Below are positions 1 to 9,799 of a stretch of DNA of 34,859 bases, piece by piece. This DNA comes from CAWHPS01 sp963831235. GTDB taxonomy: Bacteria > Fibrobacterota > OXYB2-FULL-49-7 > JAEUSG01. The notes beneath the pieces were generated by a model. That model was not told where the DNA came from. It searched no databases and saw nothing but the letters and a program-made list of their open reading frames with translations. The stretch covers positions 1 to 34,859 of the forward strand of contig CAWHPS010000002.1 of NCBI GenBank assembly GCA_963831235.1, written 5' to 3'. Numbering within the stretch: the stretch's first letter is position 1; every line of letters starts with the position of its first letter. Made by a program: the position numbers and the translations under genes.

Positions 1-921
1 CATCTTGCCGGCATATTCCGGCTCGAATTCACCGACCTTGAGTTCCAAGGCTACCATTGATCTAAGAAACCTATGATAAAACAGCAGGTCAATGAAATAT
101 TCCTTATCATTAAGGGTAAGCCTGTATTGACGGCCGATGAAACAAAATCCGTAACCTAATTCCATAATAAAATGCTGGACCTGATGAATAAGACGGTCTT
201 CAAGCTCCCTTTCCCTGACCTCTCTATGGATACCAAGGAACTCAAGGTTGTAAGAACTTTTAAGGGCTTCGTCTGCCTGTTCGGCAAGATATTCAGGCAG
301 CACCATAGGGAAATTGTGCACTTTCTTGTCGGCCATTGCTCTTTCATACGCACGAGCTTTAATCTGATTCAACAGCACATCCCTGCTCCAGCCGAATTTA
401 GATGTTGCCTGGATATAATAAAAACGAGCTGAAGGGTTTTTAATTTTGGAAAGATAATTGGCATGGTGACCCCAAGGAACCTGAGCAAGAAATTCTAGAA
501 CAGACTTTGAGGTAAAATGCCTTTTTTCGTCTGAATTAGCCAATTCTCTCACAGCTTGTGAGAGAATTGGCTTTTTTAATGTAATTTCGCCTGTTTTTTT
601 AAGCTCCTGCAGAGCTATTTCAAGAAAACCCGAAGTTGTATGGTCAAGATAAAACTGCCGCATACGCCAGACATTCTGAACAGAAAAACCATGAGTTTGA
701 GGGAAAGATGTCTTAAGATCACGGGCGATCATTTCGACAACGGATTTACCCCACTTGAGTTTTTCTTGCTTGTCAACTATCCCCTTTCCAATATCCCAAT
801 AGAGGAATATGATGTCACGGTTAATGGCACGGGAAACCGATATGCGGGCTTCAGTGATGCGGGTTTTTAATGCCGCAATGAAATCCCGGTATTCATTGGT
901 ATTAGTGATGTTTTCTTTCAT
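1..921 (-). CDS. YhcG/DUF1016 family PDDEXK nuclease (3' end beyond window)
   Basis: The minus-strand frame is open from ATG at 921 to the window edge (307 codons) and begins MKENITNTNEYRDFIAALK. The N-terminal part matches the DUF1016 N-terminal domain (LYWDIGKGIVDKQ, WGKSVVEMIARDL, FSVQNVWRMRQFY), followed by the typical PWGHH segment and GWSRDVLLNQI. The distal part has the PD-(D/E)xK core (YFIDLLFYHR then ALELKVGEFEPEYAGKM), with Asp and Glu-Leu-Lys as probable catalytic residues. The family is DNA-associated nucleases often found near restriction systems or on mobile DNA; the biochemical role is uncertain. About 45 residues between MRQFY and PWGHH look like an insertion relative to compact family members, and this insertion contains a perfect hairpin at DNA level. 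The C-terminus lies outside the window. Confidence 0.9.
   Translation of the reverse strand, partial: MKENITNTNEYRDFIAALKTRITEARISVSRAINRDIIFLYWDIGKGIVDKQEKLKWGKSVVEMIARDLKTSFPQTHGFSVQNVWRMRQFYLDHTTSGFLEIALQELKKTGEITLKKPILSQAVRELANSDEKRHFTSKSVLEFLAQVPWGHHANYLSKIKNPSARFYYIQATSKFGWSRDVLLNQIKARAYERAMADKKVHNFPMVLPEYLAEQADEALKSSYNLEFLGIHREVRERELEDRLIHQVQHFIMELGYGFCFIGRQYRLTLNDKEYFIDLLFYHRFLRSMVALELKVGEFEPEYAGKM
538..572. repeat. Perfect hairpin inside the DUF1016 gene
   Basis: Two 16-bp arms (538-553 and 557-572) are exact reverse complements around a 3-base loop, with a T-run at 573-577 on the plus strand. On that strand it has the form of an intrinsic terminator, antisense to the nuclease gene. 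It stays in frame in the coding strand (residues LSQAVRELAN). Confidence 0.8.
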
Positions 922-1103
922 TTTACATAATATATATCATGAGTGTTTTAGGATTAAAGAAATAGTTTCCCGGAAGACCCGACAGCCCCTTCCCTACTCT
1001 TAAAGCTGCTCCAAAGATTTCTTGTCCAGCTGCCAATGGATAAGGACCGCCGGACACAAGCGGGATTTATTACGATAAGTGTTTTGAGACGAGTTTGGTC
1101 ATT

Positions 1104-1238
1104 TCAAATATGTTGACTGGCAACGGCGGCCTTGATGATATTGGGATTGCATAATTTCTTATCTCGAACCAAGGCAAATTCATTATCCTTGAGTTTAACG
1201 GAGATATTATTTCCTTCTCTCATTTCATTTAATGCCAT
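1104..1238 (-). CDS. Small hypothetical ORF or gene remnant (44 aa)
   Basis: ATG at 1238 opens a 44-residue frame (MALNEMREGNNISVKLKDN...) that ends at TGA 1104-1106. The composition is protein-like, with charged residues and no low complexity, but there is no strong ribosome-binding site and I recognise no family. It may be the remnant of a longer gene. Nothing else is seen in the 922-1295 gap between the DUF1016 gene and the propeller gene. Confidence 0.25.
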   Translation of the reverse strand: MALNEMREGNNISVKLKDNEFALVRDKKLCNPNIIKAAVASQHI

Positions 1239-1295
1239 ATACAGCTTCCCTAATGAGGAAATCCTGAAACAGTATCAATCTGATGTTTTGACATC

Positions 1296-4088
1296 TTATT
1301 TGATTAACTGTACAATCCGTGTTTTCGTTTTTTTGTTTTGTTTTATACCTTGAACAAAATAGGTTCCTGTGGGTCTGCCTTGAAAATTAACAGTTAATAC
1401 TTTAGCTTTCTGTAAATATTGAGAAAAAAGCAACCGTCCGAAAATATCATATATTTTTATTTGCAATGGTTCCTGGTTAGCCCTAATATTGACTAATCTT
1501 CTGAAGGGGATTGGGAAACAGTCAAACATGGGCAATATGTTGGGTGGTTTGGCCAATTCATTATGAAGAAGATTAAGGGTGATAGAACCTAACAGATTAT
1601 TATTACCCCCATAATACAGTACCCCGTCCTCAAAAAGAATTGAATTGATTTGTCCTGTTTCTGCAATTGAACAAAGCTTTTGAAGTGTATTATTTCCTGT
1701 TAACAACCACAAGTTTTTATTATTGTCTAAAAGAATACAGTTTCCCTTGGATATAGTATCAAAACAAATTACTTTGACCGGATTATCCTGATTCAATAAA
1801 GACCAATCCAAACCAATATTCGAGCTGATATAAAGCAGAGAATCTTCGGTTCCAATACCAATGATTTTATTAGTGTCATAAAGAATTATATCATTTAATC
1901 TGGTAATATGGAAATTACGACCATTAATAACATAGCTTGTTCGCCAGCTGTAGCCGTTGTCTATAGTTGAACGAACTCCTCCCAATAAAACTATTGCTTT
2001 CAAAGAATCAATCTGCAATATTTTATTTCGATATCCATTTAGTGTGTTGATACCTGTAGTATCCACTTGAACACCGTTATACAACCTTACAAGACTTTGA
2101 TTAAAAGGATTGACCATTTTTATTGCAAACCCTGAATATGTTGAATCCAGATTGCCCAATACGATGCTGTCGGCTAGCTTAGACCATCCACTGTTCAGGT
2201 CTTGTGAGAAATAAAGATTGTCATTCATGACAACATATCCGGATCCGTTTGGAAACTGTTTAAATGAATTAACTGTACCGACAGCCGGAAGTTTTATGCC
2301 AATCCAATCAGTGTTCCCTCTGTATTTTATTCGACAATTACCTTGTGACCCAATGGCACAGATATATCCAAAACCATGTTCCAGTTTTTTAATACTTGAA
2401 TTGCCAGAACGGTACATACTCGCAAACTCATTAAGATAAATGATTTCACCATAACTGCTGATTGCAATAAGGACATTATCCTTATACTGGATATCCATCA
2501 ATGCTCCTTGCGCTATACTTTTTTTGTTAATGCCCCCATGAGTTGTCCGAATTTCAAGTTGTCCATCAAGAGCACCAACAAAATATGTGGTATCGTTTAT
2601 GGAGGCTATCAATCGATATTGTGTATGGCCACTGTCCAATTCCAGCCAACCAGAACTATCATATTTTAAAAGTGACCCTATATAAGGAACAAAAACAGGA
2701 GCAGAATCAATTGTTGCCCCATTTAGCAGCATGCCACCGTTAGGAGCACGGGATAGAAACGGCACCCATGTTTGACCCCCATCGTTTGTTTCTAATGCCA
2801 CACCGGCATCGCTACCGATATAACCCACATTACTATTTTTAAACCAAAGAGAAAATATTCCAAACTCACCACCATTAGGATAAGAATATGACCATTGATT
2901 CCCAGAACCTATGTATAATTCGCCCCGTGGGGTACCCACAAATATTTTTCCATTATGTACACACAATGCGGTTAAATTATTCATCCCGAGTCTGTCATCA
3001 AAAACAATCGATGAATCCTTAATCCGGAAAAATGTACCCATTTCTCCTGTGACAATAACGGTACCATCGTCTAAAGGCGCAGCTTTAAGTAAATCTATTG
3101 TCGTTCCTGTATTGAGCGGAAACCATGAAAGGCCTTTATTATTTGTCTTGATGCAGTATCCATCCTTGCCAACCACGACTTGGCGCATTGAATCGATAAT
3201 TGCTACAGAGTTAAGTTTAAATGCTAATGGGTGACTATTTATCAGCCATGATATACCATATTTATCTGCCAGAAACATATTACCAAGACTGCCACGAATT
3301 AATATTGCTTTTGCGTTAGAGGATACCTCTTCCAGTTCTTCGGACCTTGTTAACCCAAGGTAACCAAACTGCGACCCAATGGCTCCGATTGCCACTTCAC
3401 CGCTATTCAGCGCCAACAAAATTACGCTATCTCTTAAACAGATACTATTGATAGTGATATTGGAATCAATGAACATATTGAGATAAGACCATGTTGAACC
3501 CGTATCAACAGACAACATCAGTTTATTACCTTGTGTAACACCGATACATTGGCCATTCTTACTGATATCAGCGGTGATTATCTTCATATTGGAAACAAGC
3601 GGCACAATGCCGGTTTTTGTATAACGAACTAACGAACTTTCTGTTTGATAGAAAAACCCACCATTAAAAGACCAAATGTTTTTATAGACAATATTTGAAT
3701 CTCTTTTACTCCACCTGCCTGAAGTCATTTCATAAAGATTCCCTGATTTATTTATACACAACAGAGTGCCATCTGAACTTATAATCTTATTTGGCGTAAA
3801 AAGCTGTGAGCCACTCATCTCTTTAATTTCTTTATTTAATAAATTAATGCTCATTACCTGGCCATCTTCCAAGACATACAAAAGCGTTGTGTCATTCATT
3901 ATACACATAGTGTGAATATTCAGCCCACTACATAAGGTATCGTAATTATTGCCATTATATTTTATAAGAGACGAACCTTGTATATAGATATGATTGTCGT
4001 CAGTTTGGACTATTTTTGGAATAAACGGCATACCAAAGAGAATAATGGTAAAATTGGCTAAGAAGATATATAATAAGATTAGTCGCAT
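1296..4088 (-). CDS. Secreted BNR/Ycf48-type beta-propeller protein with T9SS sorting domain
   Basis: A long exported protein. I prefer the ATG at 4088 (MRLILLYIFLANFTIILFG), which gives a clean signal peptide; a TTG at 4112 would add eight residues. The body is built of repeated propeller-like blades with phrases such as DNGYSW, NKGLSWFPLN, NDGGQTWVPF and NIGLDWSLLN, the Asp-box/BNR pattern of photosynthesis-system-assembly-like and sialidase-like propellers. The C-terminal 80 residues (FDCFPIPFRRLVNIRA, IKIYDIFGRLLFSQYL, TGTYFVQGI, RIVQLIK) match the type A sorting domain recognised by the type IX secretion system, so surface display or release is expected. It lies just downstream of the metalloprotease gene, separated by a probable terminator. 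The substrate or ligand is unknown. Confidence 0.85.
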   Translation of the reverse strand: MRLILLYIFLANFTIILFGMPFIPKIVQTDDNHIYIQGSSLIKYNGNNYDTLCSGLNIHTMCIMNDTTLLYVLEDGQVMSINLLNKEIKEMSGSQLFTPNKIISSDGTLLCINKSGNLYEMTSGRWSKRDSNIVYKNIWSFNGGFFYQTESSLVRYTKTGIVPLVSNMKIITADISKNGQCIGVTQGNKLMLSVDTGSTWSYLNMFIDSNITINSICLRDSVILLALNSGEVAIGAIGSQFGYLGLTRSEELEEVSSNAKAILIRGSLGNMFLADKYGISWLINSHPLAFKLNSVAIIDSMRQVVVGKDGYCIKTNNKGLSWFPLNTGTTIDLLKAAPLDDGTVIVTGEMGTFFRIKDSSIVFDDRLGMNNLTALCVHNGKIFVGTPRGELYIGSGNQWSYSYPNGGEFGIFSLWFKNSNVGYIGSDAGVALETNDGGQTWVPFLSRAPNGGMLLNGATIDSAPVFVPYIGSLLKYDSSGWLELDSGHTQYRLIASINDTTYFVGALDGQLEIRTTHGGINKKSIAQGALMDIQYKDNVLIAISSYGEIIYLNEFASMYRSGNSSIKKLEHGFGYICAIGSQGNCRIKYRGNTDWIGIKLPAVGTVNSFKQFPNGSGYVVMNDNLYFSQDLNSGWSKLADSIVLGNLDSTYSGFAIKMVNPFNQSLVRLYNGVQVDTTGINTLNGYRNKILQIDSLKAIVLLGGVRSTIDNGYSWRTSYVINGRNFHITRLNDIILYDTNKIIGIGTEDSLLYISSNIGLDWSLLNQDNPVKVICFDTISKGNCILLDNNKNLWLLTGNNTLQKLCSIAETGQINSILFEDGVLYYGGNNNLLGSITLNLLHNELAKPPNILPMFDCFPIPFRRLVNIRANQEPLQIKIYDIFGRLLFSQYLQKAKVLTVNFQGRPTGTYFVQGIKQNKKTKTRIVQLIK

Positions 4089-4090
4089 AG

Positions 4091-4126
4091 AAAATAAAAT
4101 GGCTTCTACCAATGGATAGAAGCCAT
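4091..4126 (-). terminator. Intrinsic terminator after the metalloprotease gene
   Basis: ATGGCTTCTA and TAGAAGCCAT form a perfect 10-bp stem with an 8-base loop (4099-4126). On the minus strand it is followed by TTTATTTT. It sits between the metalloprotease stop (4154) and the ATG of the propeller gene (4088), so it could also act as a 5' leader hairpin of the latter. Confidence 0.6.
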
Positions 4127-4153
4127 AAAATAATTATTATAGAGAAACTTTCC

Positions 4154-7060
4154 TTATTTTATCATCATCATCTTACGTTGCAATACTTGAGAACCACAGA
4201 TTAATTTATAGGTATATACCCCTGTTGCAACCTTTCGATTCTGCCAATCCTGTCCGTTCCATTGAACGGTATGGTATCCAGCCGGCATAGTTTTTCTTAA
4301 AAGAGTTATTATTTTTTTCCCCATTAAATCATAAATTGATAATTCTATCGGATAAGACGCATTAATCTTGCCACCGACATTGAACCCAATGGTTGTATTA
4401 GGATTAAACGGGTTTGGTGTGTTTTGCGACAATTCCGATTCGAAGGTGATTTCCTCAAAAGTTGTGTCAATACTGTATTCTTTTTTCAAACCATTAGGCG
4501 CAAAGAACAAACAGGCATTACCGGAATAAATATAGCTCGGAATAATAATTGATTTTGTCTTTGCATCAGTATCATAGGGAATAACATACTGGGAGCTGTC
4601 TTGAATGGCAAACAAACCGATATTCTTCATTCCGATCTTATAGAGTAACCTGAAATAGTTTTCCGGTATTTTGAACTCAAGCCGGATATCATTGGATGGT
4701 AAGCTTTTATCTTGCCAAGGTAAAGAGACTGTCCAGTATTGAGATAAAATTGATTTCTTTGTTTTTGTTTCGATAGTCCCTTCTTCATTTATAAGGCTTA
4801 ATGTTTTATCCTCAGACGCTATGCTTGTGGATGTATTGTTTACAGCAGTTAAACTACCATCGGAAGATAAGACTTTGACAGATGGGCGAAGACTTATCAT
4901 CTGAAGGTGCGGAATAGCAGTAGACCAATTACTACCTTGAACCGCCTTTGGACCACCATAAACACCCCTGTCTGGCTCGCTTCCGTCGAAATCTCTATCT
5001 TTATAAGCAGTATAACTCATAGAAGATTTACTATATGCAAATGGTCCTATGAACCCATCACGTGCATATCTGTTTCCAGAATTTACACACGGTGAACTGG
5101 AAGATAGCGTATAATTATTAGTATTAGCATATTGAGGGTCTGTTGTTAATAAACCAGTATAAGGTGACCCTGCGGTAGAGTAGAAATTATGATTGGCGGG
5201 AACATTATATATTTGATCATTGTAAATATAATATTGGTTATTACCTGGAAATTCATTTCTGTTTTCAAATCCATAACCGTCTGAGGATGAGACATTTGAG
5301 ACGATATTATTATAAATAAAATACCTATTGCTATTGGAACCTGTGTTCAAAACATTTTGAAAAAGAGGTCCATTGTGTTGCGTTGCGCAAGTATTATTGA
5401 TGAAAGAAACGGTTTTTTGAACATTCGGGTCTAATGAACGTGACTGTTCTAGAGGATAATACACATTTCCACGAAATAAATTGTTATTTATAAGTACGTT
5501 ATCACTATTGACTGCACTAACACTTGCAGCTCCGTCTATAGGAAATTCAAATATGCAGTTTTCTACCTGGATATTGGACGAGCGTGTAGCAACAACTCTG
5601 TTTCTTGTCTTGATGTTTTCTATTTTAACATTTGATACTAGACGAGCATAAAAGAAAATCCCTACCGATGAATACCCGAATATGTTAACTGTGCTTGCAT
5701 CAGCGCCCATTATGTATTGACCACTTTTTAAATTTATGGTTGGAGTAGGAACACTTTGAGTATAGTTACCCGGTAAGAAATATGCCATGGTATTCGCCGC
5801 CATAGCATTTAATTTTGATACCAGCTCATCACCCTGTTTAAATATAATAAATGGTGGTATATTAAAATGAGTGTTTAGAACCTGTAAATTTGAAGTATTA
5901 AGGTTATACAAAAATTCTATCAAGTTAATAGGAGGCCTTTGGGTTCCTGAAACATTAGGAACATTGTTCTTGGTGGCATTAAAAAGAGACTGGAAACCGA
6001 TATAAACATTTTCGTTCTGACCATTCCCACTGCCGTTATCGTCCGGACTGTTATCATATAAATCATAAAGATAGCCTGCTACTGCTAATTCATTTTCATA
6101 GCCTTTACAAGGATATGTAGAGGACGCCAAAAGTAACTTTTCAAAGTTAAATGTTACACCGTCTGTTAGAACCGTGGAAGAACCATATCTTACCACAGAG
6201 AAAAAGTTTGCCCACCCTTCAGAATAAGCCAAACTAGGAGAATATGAAACTCCGAGATAGTGATAACCACCAGCATCATTTGACGAGAAACCATAGGAGC
6301 CCATGATGTGATGCCCAAATTCATGGTTTAAAGTAAATAAATCTTTTTCATAGGTTGAACCAATACAGATCATATTCGTTGTGGTTCCTGGTTGTTGCCA
6401 TGCATTATCCTGCCAAGGTGTCCCATCACATGATGGTGAAGATGGGTCATATATCACACCAAGGTAATAAGGGTTTGTTGTTGAATATTGTTTTATAAAA
6501 TCATATGAAGCCATATAGCTATCATAAATGTAGCAAGCATTTATAAATTGCTCTTTCTTCGAGCAAGGCATTGTAGAGGTAAAAAGAATGCTTTCGTATG
6601 CACCCCCGCTACCAAACCTTAATGTGTTATTCGTTATTCCATACCATGAGAAGTCATTAAGTGTCAATGTTGTACCTGTGGGTATGCGAACACCTACAGG
6701 ATAACCAATACCATCATTATTTGTCTGGTAGGGAAAAATGTCTGCATTATAAATATCTTGATTTAGCACATCTGGTGCGTTAATCGATAGACTTTTATTG
6801 GTTGATGAAAATATTATTCTGTAGGACAATCCGTTATAAACCGTTTCATCAAGGGAGACTGAGAAATAGCCATTACTATTGTTGAACTCTGTCGGATATT
6901 CGGTTCCAAATGTACCATCAATCTTAATTGGAGTTATGAGAATAGTGAAATTTTTAAGTTTTGAATAAGAAGAACCGTTTAAATACTCTAAATTCCCGTT
7001 GAACGAGAAGGACGCAAATGTTTTAACAGCAAACAATGTTAAGACGAGTAGTAATTTCAT
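4154..7060 (-). CDS. Secreted gluzincin-like metalloprotease / beta-helix chimera with T9SS sorting domain
   Basis: A 968-residue exported protein with signal peptide MKLLLVLTLFAVKTFASFS. Residues 246-250 are HEFGH, an HExxH zinc motif, and E281 in EGWAN about 30 residues later fits the third zinc ligand of gluzincins, so a metallopeptidase is likely. Residues about 430-680 are rich in short Asn-rich turns (NVKIENIKTRNRV, NVLINNNLFRGN, FINNTCA, YIYNNIVS), typical of a right-handed parallel beta-helix. The C-terminus (NTPNPFNPNTTIGF, IELSIYDLMGKKI, TGVYTYKLICG, RKMMMIK) is a canonical type A T9SS/FlgD-like sorting domain. Peptidase and beta-helix in one chain suggests an adhesin or matrix-degrading role; that is inference. 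Spacing to the small exported protein upstream is 33 bp, so co-transcription is likely. Confidence 0.88.
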   Translation of the reverse strand: MKLLLVLTLFAVKTFASFSFNGNLEYLNGSSYSKLKNFTILITPIKIDGTFGTEYPTEFNNSNGYFSVSLDETVYNGLSYRIIFSSTNKSLSINAPDVLNQDIYNADIFPYQTNNDGIGYPVGVRIPTGTTLTLNDFSWYGITNNTLRFGSGGAYESILFTSTMPCSKKEQFINACYIYDSYMASYDFIKQYSTTNPYYLGVIYDPSSPSCDGTPWQDNAWQQPGTTTNMICIGSTYEKDLFTLNHEFGHHIMGSYGFSSNDAGGYHYLGVSYSPSLAYSEGWANFFSVVRYGSSTVLTDGVTFNFEKLLLASSTYPCKGYENELAVAGYLYDLYDNSPDDNGSGNGQNENVYIGFQSLFNATKNNVPNVSGTQRPPINLIEFLYNLNTSNLQVLNTHFNIPPFIIFKQGDELVSKLNAMAANTMAYFLPGNYTQSVPTPTINLKSGQYIMGADASTVNIFGYSSVGIFFYARLVSNVKIENIKTRNRVVATRSSNIQVENCIFEFPIDGAASVSAVNSDNVLINNNLFRGNVYYPLEQSRSLDPNVQKTVSFINNTCATQHNGPLFQNVLNTGSNSNRYFIYNNIVSNVSSSDGYGFENRNEFPGNNQYYIYNDQIYNVPANHNFYSTAGSPYTGLLTTDPQYANTNNYTLSSSSPCVNSGNRYARDGFIGPFAYSKSSMSYTAYKDRDFDGSEPDRGVYGGPKAVQGSNWSTAIPHLQMISLRPSVKVLSSDGSLTAVNNTSTSIASEDKTLSLINEEGTIETKTKKSILSQYWTVSLPWQDKSLPSNDIRLEFKIPENYFRLLYKIGMKNIGLFAIQDSSQYVIPYDTDAKTKSIIIPSYIYSGNACLFFAPNGLKKEYSIDTTFEEITFESELSQNTPNPFNPNTTIGFNVGGKINASYPIELSIYDLMGKKIITLLRKTMPAGYHTVQWNGQDWQNRKVATGVYTYKLICGSQVLQRKMMMIK

Positions 7061-7093
7061 TAGTATCTCCCTCCATATGTGTATAGATAAATG

Positions 7094-7711
7094 TTAATCG
7101 TTTCTTTGTAATGGTTTTGATTCTTTTTTGAGTTTGAGGCTTTCGTTTCTTTTATTATTTATTGCATTATTATCAATCCTGCGATATAATTGCGTTTTGG
7201 TATTAGACTTACCCAATATTCTTGCATTATTTCCAGAATCATAAACATAAAACTGAACAGCCTCTTTTGAAGATATCATAGCCTCTTTATCCACAGTCGT
7301 AACTGTTAGGTACATATACCCACATTGCAACGCGACAAAGGTAAATTTCTTGGAATAGTTATCTATTTCACTTGATCTAAGATTAAATGACGCCTCAGTA
7401 TTATTTATTAACTTTAGCCGATTTGGCACATAATCTATCTTTATATTAATCTCGGAAGACTTACTAAATTCACGATTCAGATTGGTTAAGTGTAAATCAA
7501 TTGAAATCGTATCGCCTAATGTAAATGAATCGCGTTCCATTCCTACTTGTATATCAAGTAATTTAGGCCTCATTAAAGGCTTTGCATAGATGATATTCGC
7601 CAATGAAGCAATAACTAAAAGGAAACAAATAGCTTTAAGGCTTCCGTAACAATTGCGACTTTCTTCTAGAATCAATTTTGCCTCATTGTGAGGTTTTTTT
7701 GAGTTCATCAT
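7094..7711 (-). CDS. Small exported Ig-like protein, function unknown
   Basis: A 205-residue protein with a hydrophobic segment at about residues 24-43 (LKAICFLLVIASLANIIYA), which may be a signal peptide with a long n-region or a membrane anchor. The remainder alternates beta-type sequence (SFTLGDTISIDLHLTNLN, FTFVALQCGYMYLTVTTVDKEA), resembling a cohesin- or Ig-like fold that binds through a hydrophobic strand. The tail is Lys/Asn-rich. It lies between the response regulator and the metalloprotease on the same strand. I recognise no named family. Confidence 0.65.
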   Translation of the reverse strand: MMNSKKPHNEAKLILEESRNCYGSLKAICFLLVIASLANIIYAKPLMRPKLLDIQVGMERDSFTLGDTISIDLHLTNLNREFSKSSEINIKIDYVPNRLKLINNTEASFNLRSSEIDNYSKKFTFVALQCGYMYLTVTTVDKEAMISSKEAVQFYVYDSGNNARILGKSNTKTQLYRRIDNNAINNKRNESLKLKKESKPLQRND

Positions 7712-7802
7712 AACACGTTCCTTTCGTTTTTAAGGTGGAATAATATAAACAATGAAATCCAAATTCACCGTAACACAGCAGAACAATAATTAAGTCTTTC
7801 TG

Positions 7803-8486
7803 TTAAGATAAGCTCATGTGCTTATTTATGAATTGAAGACTGACACACATTCTTTGATAAGAACTATAACCAGCTAAGTCTGCAATATCGGCCTTAGAAA
7901 TATTTAGATTGAGGTTCAACAAGGCTATAGCATTAATTCGATTTCGCATTAGACTATAAATTCGAAAAGGATAGCCAAGTTTATTAATAGATAAATGCTT
8001 TTTATGTCTCACATGTCTCCCTGATTTTGAAAGAATATTAAAAAATATCTTTCGCATCCTTTCAACTTCTTGCAATCGTTCTATAATCCTATTGCTTAGA
8101 ACATCCAAATTAAATGGCTTTACAAAGAAGTTTTCCGGTTGAACACCTGCAAGACCGGCACGAATTATATAGTCAGAACCACACCCTGTCATAGCCAAAA
8201 ACGCTGTGGCTGGTGAAATTCTTTGTACTTTACAAATGAAATCATAACCAGGACAAACCGGCATTTCCATATCCGTCAGGATAACATCAAAATAAATCCA
8301 ATTCATTATTTCAAATACTTTTTCAGGATAAAGACACGCGACAACAAGAGTATTCGGCTGTTCTGATGCGATATAATCGCCAATAAGGTGAATTGTTTCT
8401 GGATTGTCATCAACGATTAAGACACTATGAAAGGGCTTATAAATATCGGAAAGAGGTGAAACAGACAATTTGAAATTGGCATCCAT
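7803..8486 (-). CDS. Response regulator with degenerate AraC-like C-terminus
   Basis: Residues about 20-135 form a receiver domain: acidic pair D26/D27 (LIVDDNPE), phosphoacceptor D72 (ILTDMEMP), T100 (AMTGCG) and K123 (FVKPFN) are all present. The C-terminal 60 residues contain NISKADIADLAGYSSYQRMCVSLQF, which resembles the second helix-turn-helix of AraC-family regulators but is shorter than a full 100-residue AraC domain. DNA binding is therefore possible but unproven. No histidine kinase adjoins it; the hybrid kinase at 27.8 kb is a distant candidate partner. It lies downstream of the replication initiator on the same strand and upstream of the exported proteins. Confidence 0.85.
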   Translation of the reverse strand: MDANFKLSVSPLSDIYKPFHSVLIVDDNPETIHLIGDYIASEQPNTLVVACLYPEKVFEIMNWIYFDVILTDMEMPVCPGYDFICKVQRISPATAFLAMTGCGSDYIIRAGLAGVQPENFFVKPFNLDVLSNRIIERLQEVERMRKIFFNILSKSGRHVRHKKHLSINKLGYPFRIYSLMRNRINAIALLNLNLNISKADIADLAGYSSYQRMCVSLQFINKHMSLS

Positions 8487-8610
8487 AATATTCTTGTTTC
8501 CTTTATACCTTAATCCACGATATTTTATAACAAATGTGAACCATGTTTGCGTCAGTCCCGGTAAAAGAAAAGGAAATGAAATTTATTATAAAGACAATTA
8601 AGCGTGAGTA

Positions 8611-9765
8611 CTAAACCTCGATTCTTTTTTGAGCAGCCAATGATTTGATCCTGCTGGTAAATATTTTGCCGGCATTGCAGTTCCCGCCTTTTTGCCGGAC
8701 CTCGCGGTCAAAGTCTTTTACTTCACTTAACGCCCTGCAAATTGTATTTGTATCAAAAAGTGAAGCGACTTTGTGATAAAACGGGTAGCTGTGTTTATCC
8801 TGAAGGAGATCAGTAATAAGGGTGAAGTTATACTCCGTGACATCTTCTTTGCTGGCTCCGTCTTTTTCGGTATTAAAAATTTCCAATTGCCGTGCATCCG
8901 CGCGTTCAAAACGGATTAATTCAACGCCGCTTGTGGACTCCGCAGGAACAAACTTGAAACCCCCGAGCTGCGGAAGAAGGTTTGAAGCCATCAAACCTTC
9001 TGTTGCTTCTTTAAGTTCCTGCTTCAATTTGAATTTTGCGGAAGCGAATAAAGGAATTTGACGGGCAAGATCATGAATATTCCGGATATGGAATTTCTGA
9101 TAAATGAGCATTTTCCTGAGATAAAGGAAAAGACGCTGCTGCAGACCAGGCAGCTTAAAAAACTCCTCCTCATTTAATCCTAAAAGGAAAACATTTTTCT
9201 GCACGGCTGAGAAAAGAATCTTATTGGATTCGATGATTCCTTTTGTTGTAGGGTCTGGATTTCCTTCGGATTCCTTTTCAAGCCAAAGACTTTCAAACAG
9301 GTGGAAGGAAGCGTCAATATATCTGTCTTTGGTTGAATCCCAAAAAGCGTTTTTAGCTTCGATATAGATATTGCAGAGGCAGTGAAGGTCGTGAAGAACA
9401 CGTTGAAAGTTAACCTGGCCATCAGACATGCCGCGGCGGCGGAGAATGGTGTTGATGGATCCAAAATGGATGAATGGTGTGGAAAAATTACTTTCAGACC
9501 ATATTTGAAACAAGGCAAAAAACGTTTCAGCCGTGCATTGAACACCAGGACCATACCTGCGAGACCATGTTACTTTCCATGTACGTTCCACAGGACCGTC
9601 TTTACCCTTGATGGTATCGGAGTAAACAATATTATCCATGCCAACAGGCGGCCGTTTTGAAAGGAAAAATATTGGAAATTCAGCCAGGCTGGTTTCGTAT
9701 CGGGCTTCCGGATCCGATTCGGCTACGACCGTGGAATTTGAATATTTTTGTATCCTTGTATCCAT
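8611..9765 (-). CDS. Plasmid replication initiator protein (RPA/RepA-like)
   Basis: A 384-residue protein. The N-terminal part (LAEFPIFFLSKRPP, RTWKVTWSRRYGPGVQCTAETFFALFQIW) matches the pattern of the replication initiator protein A family, which has tandem winged-helix domains and binds iterons at the plasmid origin. The middle (LFLYLRKMLIYQKFHIRNIHDLARQI) would be the second winged helix. Five direct repeats lie 120-235 bp upstream of the start, supporting an initiator role, and an 11-bp inverted repeat just upstream of the start suggests autorepression. No strong Shine-Dalgarno sequence is visible. The family assignment comes from recalled motif similarity, not a search. Confidence 0.8.
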   Translation of the reverse strand: MDTRIQKYSNSTVVAESDPEARYETSLAEFPIFFLSKRPPVGMDNIVYSDTIKGKDGPVERTWKVTWSRRYGPGVQCTAETFFALFQIWSESNFSTPFIHFGSINTILRRRGMSDGQVNFQRVLHDLHCLCNIYIEAKNAFWDSTKDRYIDASFHLFESLWLEKESEGNPDPTTKGIIESNKILFSAVQKNVFLLGLNEEEFFKLPGLQQRLFLYLRKMLIYQKFHIRNIHDLARQIPLFASAKFKLKQELKEATEGLMASNLLPQLGGFKFVPAESTSGVELIRFERADARQLEIFNTEKDGASKEDVTEYNFTLITDLLQDKHSYPFYHKVASLFDTNTICRALSEVKDFDREVRQKGGNCNAGKIFTSRIKSLAAQKRIEV

Positions 9766-9799
9766 ATATCGCGTTCTGATTTTGGTCTTTTTTAGGCTC

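Noticed and set aside
72..79. Walker A Leu substitution in ParA as a loss of function (residue numbers of the protein at 13447-14391)
   Set aside because: KGGVLKTT still fits the deviant KGGxxK[TS] pattern; other plasmid ParA proteins also vary at this position.
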